A DNA stretch of 64,000 bases. It comes from Flavobacteriales bacterium. Lineage in GTDB: Bacteria > Bacteroidota > Bacteroidia > Flavobacteriales_F > PHOS-HE28. Below, piece after piece: positions 59,268-64,000 of this stretch (positions are counted from its first letter, which is position 1; every line of letters begins with the position of its first letter). The notes below the pieces were generated by a model. The model was not told where the DNA came from, made no database searches, and saw only the letters and a list, made by a program, of their open reading frames with translations. Location of the stretch: contig JADKAN010000002.1 in assembly GCA_016719225.1 (NCBI GenBank), positions 1-64,000 of the forward strand, written 5' to 3'. The position numbers and the translations under genes were made by a program.

Positions 59268-62200
59268 ATGGACGCAATAGCCATAATTGTTCAGCCCGTG
59301 CAAAAGTTGCTCCGATCCTTCATTCTATGCTGTGCCACATTTGTGCTGGGCACTTTTTACGTGCAGGCACAAGGCGACCATTTGGACACGCGAGGCCGTG
59401 ACTTCTGGCTGGGGTTCATGAAGAATTCCTCGGGTGGTGCCCAACTATCGTTGAAGATCGCCTCATCCTCGGCCACTTCAGGAACGGTAAGTGTTCCTTT
59501 GGCGGGCTGGAGCGCGTCCTTCACCGTGGCGGCCAATGGCGTTACCACTGTGGACGTGCCGGTGCTCTACGAATGCAACGGCTCCGAGACCGTGCAAGAT
59601 CGTGGCGTGCACATCATCAGCGTACACCCGGTAACGGTGACCGCAGTGAACTACCAGACCAATACCACGGACGCATTACAGGTGCTACCTGTTACCGCTT
59701 TGGGCACCGAATACCTTGTGGACGCCGCCTTGGGTACAGCACCGCCTTATAGTTTCCGGAGCGAATTCCTTGTGGTTGCCACAGTGGACGGAACACAGGT
59801 GGAGATCACTCCTTCGGTGAACACGTTCGGCGGCCATTCCCCCAACGTTCCCTTCACAGTGAACCTCAATGCCGGCCAGAGTTACCAAGTGCAGGCCTTG
59901 AACGGCAACCTGGATCTCACCGGAACGCGTGTACGGGGCACGGCCCAAAGCGGCTCCTGCAGGCCCTTCGCGGTGTTCGGAGGTAGTATGTGCGCGGTGA
60001 TCAGTTGTTCCGCCTGCGACCATGTGTGCGAACAGATGGCACCCACGGGCACATGGGGCACTGCCTTCCACACGGTGCCGGTGGGCAACATAAGCACCTG
60101 GGCATACCGCATCATGGCGCGTGACGACAACACGAACGTTACCGTGGATGGCGGCGCTCCTTTCATATTGAACGGGGGCCAGTACCAACAGGTGTTTAAT
60201 GCGCTGCAACCGATGTGCATTACCGCTGATAAGCCCATTAGTGCGACCCAGCTGTTACAAGGTCAGACCTGCGCCGCCTTCGGGGACCCGGCATTACTGG
60301 TGCTGATGCCCGACGATCGGATGACCAATTCGGCGTTGTTCACCACCCTGCCCACCAACCAGGTCTCTTATTATCATTTCGTGAGCCTTGTGGTGCCTAC
60401 CGCGGGAGTAGGAACGGCCACGTTGGACGGTACGCCCATAGCGGCGGCCTTATTCTCCCCCTATGCCGCATGCGCAGGCTTCTCCCGTGCCAAAGTGCCA
60501 CTGACCGTAGGCACCCACCGCGTGGCCTGCCCCCAAGGGATGCTGGCCTATGCGTACGGCTACGGCATCGGCGAAAGCTATTTCTACACCCTGGGCAACG
60601 AGATGGCCGTTCCTCCGCCACCGCAGGACACGTTGATCTGCAGCACCGGGCCGATCACCCTTGCGCCGCCAGAGCTGCTAACGAATGCCGTGTGGACCAT
60701 GGCCAGTTCACCTAGCGTGATACTGGCAACAGGCAACACTTACTCCTTCACCCCCGACCATAATGACGTTTACAGGATCGACGGGGAACTGGGACTTAGC
60801 GGATGCCCCCGCCATTACGAATTCCACGTGGGCATGCAAGTGAGCAGCGCGCTCGATGTGCTCGTGAATTCAACGTCAACGGCCACGATCTGCCAAGGCA
60901 ATTCCGTGCAGCTCTCCACGAACCCGGCCATGTCCGCGCAAGTGTTCAATATGCAGTGGACACCGGCCGCCACAGTGAGCGATCCCACCATTTCCAACCC
61001 GCTGGCATATCCCGTCACCGATACCTGGTACCGTTTGAACGTGATCAGTCCGGTGGGTTGCGGAAGCGGAAAGGACAGCGTGCTGGTGCATGTGCAACCG
61101 AGCACGGTGCGCAGCGTACGCGTAAGTGCGGACGATACCCAGATCTGCTTGGGAGACCCATCGCACCTGCACGCTCAAGTGGAACGTGTGCTCAACGCGG
61201 ACAACTTCGAAGGGACCACGGCACCATGGTGGAACAGCATACAGGGTGGTTTGCCTAGTGCCGTGTGCGGTTCCGTATCAGGGCAGGCGCTCTATTTCAA
61301 CGGAGCCGGGGTGCGCAGTGCTACTACCGGTAGCATGGACCTCAGTGCGGGCGGCAAGGTGCGTTTCAGTTTGAAGATCGCGAACGGTACGGCCCCGTGC
61401 GATAATGCGGATCCGGGCGAGGACGTAGTATTGGAGTCGAGCACTAACGGCTCCACTTGGACAGTGCTCGTCACCTATAATGAAGCGGCTTTTCCCGCAT
61501 TCACCGCGCTTACCTACACGGTTGCGGCGGGTTTGCCGGGAGCTTCCACACTGCGGCTCCGCTGGCGCCAACTGGCCAATTCCGGTGTGGGACAGGACAA
61601 TTGGGGCTTGGACAACATTGAGATCACACGCTTTGAAGACCCTTTGACCGGTCTTTTCTGGACGCCTTCAGCAGGCCTGTCGTCGAGTACCTCGGCAACG
61701 CCAACGGCCGCTCCCTCCGCTGACACATGGTACAAAGCCACGATGACGACGCCTTCCGGCTGCGGCTACTCGGATTCGATCTTGGTGCACGTTTCCCCGG
61801 TATTCAGCATTGCGGCCATCAGTGATACGGTGATCTGCGTTCCGACCGGGATCCAGTTCAACGCACAAGCCCTATCGGGCGGTGCTGCCGCGCCGCCCGG
61901 AACAACGTGGACCTGGTCGCCTGGCACAGGCTTGAGCGCAACGAACATTTCCAACCCGGTGGCACACCCATTGGTCACTACGCCATACATCGTAACGGCG
62001 GTGAATGCGATAGGTTGCTCGGACACTGAAGCGGTACAAGTGACCGTGAATGGCTTGACCGCCCTTTTGGCCACGGCCGTTGATAATTCATTGTGCCATG
62101 GCGAGCAGACCCAGTTGAACGCATCGATCACTGCCACTGCGCCCTACACCGTTGCATGGTCACCCGCTGGCACATTGGGCTCGCCCTTTTCAGCCAGCAC

Positions 62201-64000
62201 GCTTGCATCGCCTTTGGATACCACCACGTACACCTGTGTTGTTACGGACACGCCGAGCGGCTGCAGCATGAGCACCACCGTCCGGGTGGACGTGGCACCG
62301 GCATTCACCACGCAGCTATCCAACGACACCACCGTGTGTTCTTCGGCAGGGCTGCAATTGCACCTCACGGACAACGTGCCCCAACCAGCGCAATATGCGT
62401 GGACCAACGCAGCATTCCTGAGCGCGGGCAACGTGGCGGAACCGACCATTACAGAGGATACCACGGCTACCTATGTGGTGACCATCACCGCTCCAGGCGG
62501 TTGTACAGCGACGGACAGTGTGTTGGTCGCCGTGGCCTTCGACAACCTCATTACTCCGGTCTATCTGAATGCGTGTGTGGGCGCATCGTTGACGCTTGAT
62601 GCAGGCTTTCCGGGCTCCACATACGCCTGGACCACGGGTTCGGCTGGTCAATCCATCACGGTGGATACAACGGGTACCTACACTGCCAACATCACGGACA
62701 GCCAGTTGTGCCAAGCGATCCGCACATTCGTTGTCAACTTCACGCCCCTACCGGTTGTTGACCTCGGCCCGGATCTGGCACTGTGCGGTGAAACATCGCA
62801 TGTCATAGATGCCGCGAACGCAGGAAACAACGTGCTGTGGAATACCGGCTCGACCGCGCACCAGCTCGCGATCACTTCAACGGGTACTTATATCGCCGCA
62901 GTCTCCACACCGAGCGGTTGCACCAGCCGCGACACCGTGCATATCAGTATGGACCCGCTTCCAGTGGACGCCCTTCAGGACATGACGCCTTGTGTGGGTG
63001 CCCCCCCGGCGCTGAACGCTGGCAACGCGGGCAGCACTTACCTGTGGAATACCGGTGATACACTGCAGACCATCATGGCCATTTCCGACGGTACGTATGC
63101 GGTCACGATCACTTCGCCACAGCACTGCACGGCCACCTTCGATGCCGTTATCACCTTCACGCCATTGCCGATCGTTGATCTGGGCCTCGATCTGGCGCTC
63201 TGCGGAGAAACCTCTCACATCATTGATGCCGGTAATGCGGGGAATAGTGTGCTCTGGAACACGGGTGCCACGTCGCACCAGCTTACGGTAACAGCTACGG
63301 GAACTTACAGCGTTGCGGTGTCGACCACGAACGGCTGCACCTCGCGGGATACGGTGTACATCAGCATGGACCCGCTGCCCGTGAACACCTTGCAGGACAT
63401 CACCACGTGCGTCAGTTCGCCACCCACGTTGAACGCAGGCAACTCGGGTAGCGCCTTCCTTTGGAATACCGGTGAGACCGCACAATCAATTCTGCCGACC
63501 GTTGGCGGTAACTATACTGTCACGGTCACCACGCTGCAGCATTGCACGGCCACGTTCTCGTCCACGGTCACTTTGGCCCCTACCGTGAGTGTCCAACTCG
63601 GCGGTGATACAACGCTGTGCAGCGGGCAACCGTTGCTGTTGGATGCCGCCAACACAGGCAATACAGTGCTGTGGAGCACCGGGGCGAGCACCACCACGAT
63701 CGCACCTGTGACCTCCGGCATGTACTGGGCGCAAGTGAATAACGGCTATTGCACGGCTGCAGATAGTATTACGGTGCAGTTCCTGTCATTGCCAACGGAT
63801 GCGGTGGAGGACGCCACGGCTTGCATTGGCGGAACGATCACGTTGGATGCCGGTTATCCGGGGGCGACCTACTCATGGGACAATGGCTCGCATGCATCCA
63901 CCATCACGGTAAGCAGTGGCGGCACCTATCACGTGGTGGTGACCGGCGCGAACGGTTGCGCCGCCACCTTCGATGGTGTTGCGCAGTTCGTGCCTCCTCC
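59268..64000 (+). CDS. giant IgGFc-binding-domain adhesin, C-terminal end outside window
   Basis: Open for 1577 codons to the right edge. The signal region ends 'LGTFYVQAQ'. Residues ~35-480 form an IgGFc_binding-type domain with 'LDTRGRDFWLGFMKN', 'GVHIISVHPVTVTAVNYQT' and 'DDNTNVTVDGG'. A concanavalin-like stretch (~640-760, 'NFEGTTAPWWN', 'DNWGLDNIEI') lies among Ig/PKD-like repeats. From about residue 1090 repeats of 'LDAGN.G..YLWNTG.T.QTI.V...GTY.V.VT' type follow, two of them as a 139-residue tandem duplication. Similar proteins are T9SS-exported adhesins; the sorting domain would lie beyond the window. Confidence 0.88.
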   Translation, partial: MDAIAIIVQPVQKLLRSFILCCATFVLGTFYVQAQGDHLDTRGRDFWLGFMKNSSGGAQLSLKIASSSATSGTVSVPLAGWSASFTVAANGVTTVDVPVLYECNGSETVQDRGVHIISVHPVTVTAVNYQTNTTDALQVLPVTALGTEYLVDAALGTAPPYSFRSEFLVVATVDGTQVEITPSVNTFGGHSPNVPFTVNLNAGQSYQVQALNGNLDLTGTRVRGTAQSGSCRPFAVFGGSMCAVISCSACDHVCEQMAPTGTWGTAFHTVPVGNISTWAYRIMARDDNTNVTVDGGAPFILNGGQYQQVFNALQPMCITADKPISATQLLQGQTCAAFGDPALLVLMPDDRMTNSALFTTLPTNQVSYYHFVSLVVPTAGVGTATLDGTPIAAALFSPYAACAGFSRAKVPLTVGTHRVACPQGMLAYAYGYGIGESYFYTLGNEMAVPPPPQDTLICSTGPITLAPPELLTNAVWTMASSPSVILATGNTYSFTPDHNDVYRIDGELGLSGCPRHYEFHVGMQVSSALDVLVNSTSTATICQGNSVQLSTNPAMSAQVFNMQWTPAATVSDPTISNPLAYPVTDTWYRLNVISPVGCGSGKDSVLVHVQPSTVRSVRVSADDTQICLGDPSHLHAQVERVLNADNFEGTTAPWWNSIQGGLPSAVCGSVSGQALYFNGAGVRSATTGSMDLSAGGKVRFSLKIANGTAPCDNADPGEDVVLESSTNGSTWTVLVTYNEAAFPAFTALTYTVAAGLPGASTLRLRWRQLANSGVGQDNWGLDNIEITRFEDPLTGLFWTPSAGLSSSTSATPTAAPSADTWYKATMTTPSGCGYSDSILVHVSPVFSIAAISDTVICVPTGIQFNAQALSGGAAAPPGTTWTWSPGTGLSATNISNPVAHPLVTTPYIVTAVNAIGCSDTEAVQVTVNGLTALLATAVDNSLCHGEQTQLNASITATAPYTVAWSPAGTLGSPFSASTLASPLDTTTYTCVVTDTPSGCSMSTTVRVDVAPAFTTQLSNDTTVCSSAGLQLHLTDNVPQPAQYAWTNAAFLSAGNVAEPTITEDTTATYVVTITAPGGCTATDSVLVAVAFDNLITPVYLNACVGASLTLDAGFPGSTYAWTTGSAGQSITVDTTGTYTANITDSQLCQAIRTFVVNFTPLPVVDLGPDLALCGETSHVIDAANAGNNVLWNTGSTAHQLAITSTGTYIAAVSTPSGCTSRDTVHISMDPLPVDALQDMTPCVGAPPALNAGNAGSTYLWNTGDTLQTIMAISDGTYAVTITSPQHCTATFDAVITFTPLPIVDLGLDLALCGETSHIIDAGNAGNSVLWNTGATSHQLTVTATGTYSVAVSTTNGCTSRDTVYISMDPLPVNTLQDITTCVSSPPTLNAGNSGSAFLWNTGETAQSILPTVGGNYTVTVTTLQHCTATFSSTVTLAPTVSVQLGGDTTLCSGQPLLLDAANTGNTVLWSTGASTTTIAPVTSGMYWAQVNNGYCTAADSITVQFLSLPTDAVEDATACIGGTITLDAGYPGATYSWDNGSHASTITVSSGGTYHVVVTGANGCAATFDGVAQFVPP
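62760..63593 (+). repeat. 417-bp tandem duplication (139 residues) inside the giant adhesin
   Basis: Copy 1 (62760-63176) and copy 2 (63177-63593) encode matching segments beginning 'DLGPDLALCGETSHVIDA' and 'DLGLDLALCGETSHIIDA'. Each contains two Ig-like 'LWNTG' repeats. A third, more diverged copy begins at 63594 ('LGGDTTLCSGQ'). The period is exactly 417 bases, so the frame is kept. Confidence 0.8.

Noticed and set aside
62760..64000. CRISPR-like or non-coding repeat array
   Set aside because: Period of 417 bases, copies diverged mainly at synonymous sites, continuous open frame: coding repeats of an adhesin.

Overview
The window is a stretch of a Bacteroidota chromosome, most likely a GC-rich member of the Flavobacteriales (inference). 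The evidence is: several secreted proteins ending in type IX secretion (T9SS) type A sorting domains, an ExbB-ExbD-ExbD-TonB cluster followed by a PstS-like binding lipoprotein and a TPR protein, a short NuoG without its molybdopterin half, and TAnnTTTG-type -7 promoter elements. No tRNA, rRNA, CRISPR array, transposase or prophage gene was recognised.

Left part (1-12.8 kb): a SOUL haem-binding protein diverges from an SDR/DUF2867 oxidoreductase. Then, on the minus strand, come a small lipoprotein, an agmatine-deiminase-like lipoprotein and three T9SS-secreted proteins. Two of the latter are giant adhesin-like proteins built from tandem 'NDDC...DVW...SGTCG' modules. This part carries eight single-base reading-frame breaks (two in SOUL, one in the deiminase, two and three in the giant proteins) and one short internal deletion. 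The rest of the window is almost free of such breaks.

12.9-20 kb: a LytTR response regulator and its LytS-type TPR kinase, a fourth T9SS protein, a decayed fragment of a second LytS-type kinase, and small genes (basic 89-aa protein, OsmC, GIY-YIG-like, secreted RDAKG-repeat protein). 20-28.5 kb: a phosphoglucose/phosphomannose isomerase and the TonB energisation cluster, all on the minus strand (exbB, exbD, exbD, tonB, second tonB, small membrane protein, PstS-like lipoprotein, TPR protein).

28.8-40 kb is a mosaic of single genes: pirin, YceI, NYN-domain protein, aminopeptidase P, T9SS subtilisin-like protease, FUSC transporter, MBL-fold lipoprotein, aldo/keto reductase, MsrB lipoprotein, DinB and a DMT transporter. 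40.2-42.9 kb holds nuoG-nuoH-nuoI alone, without the rest of complex I. 43-51.3 kb holds a DUF1003 protein, class II glutamine amidotransferase, class III aminotransferase, nitrilase-family hydrolase, VOC protein with a lysine-rich tail, OmpA-family lipoprotein, an unknown protein and an orphan peptide-binding lipoprotein.

51.5-64 kb: a 1158-aa outer-membrane barrel-like protein, a coiled-coil membrane protein, ComF, a free-methionine-sulfoxide reductase overlapping an Ig-like lipoprotein, and a giant IgGFc-binding-domain adhesin that runs off the right edge and contains a 139-residue tandem duplication. The overall theme is cell-surface and secreted proteins plus their energisation. No clearly new defence or metabolic system was found. 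The most interesting signals are the shared sorting-domain DNA of the T9SS paralogues, the regional frame breaks, the orphan nuoGHI block and a 172-bp MITE-like intergenic element.
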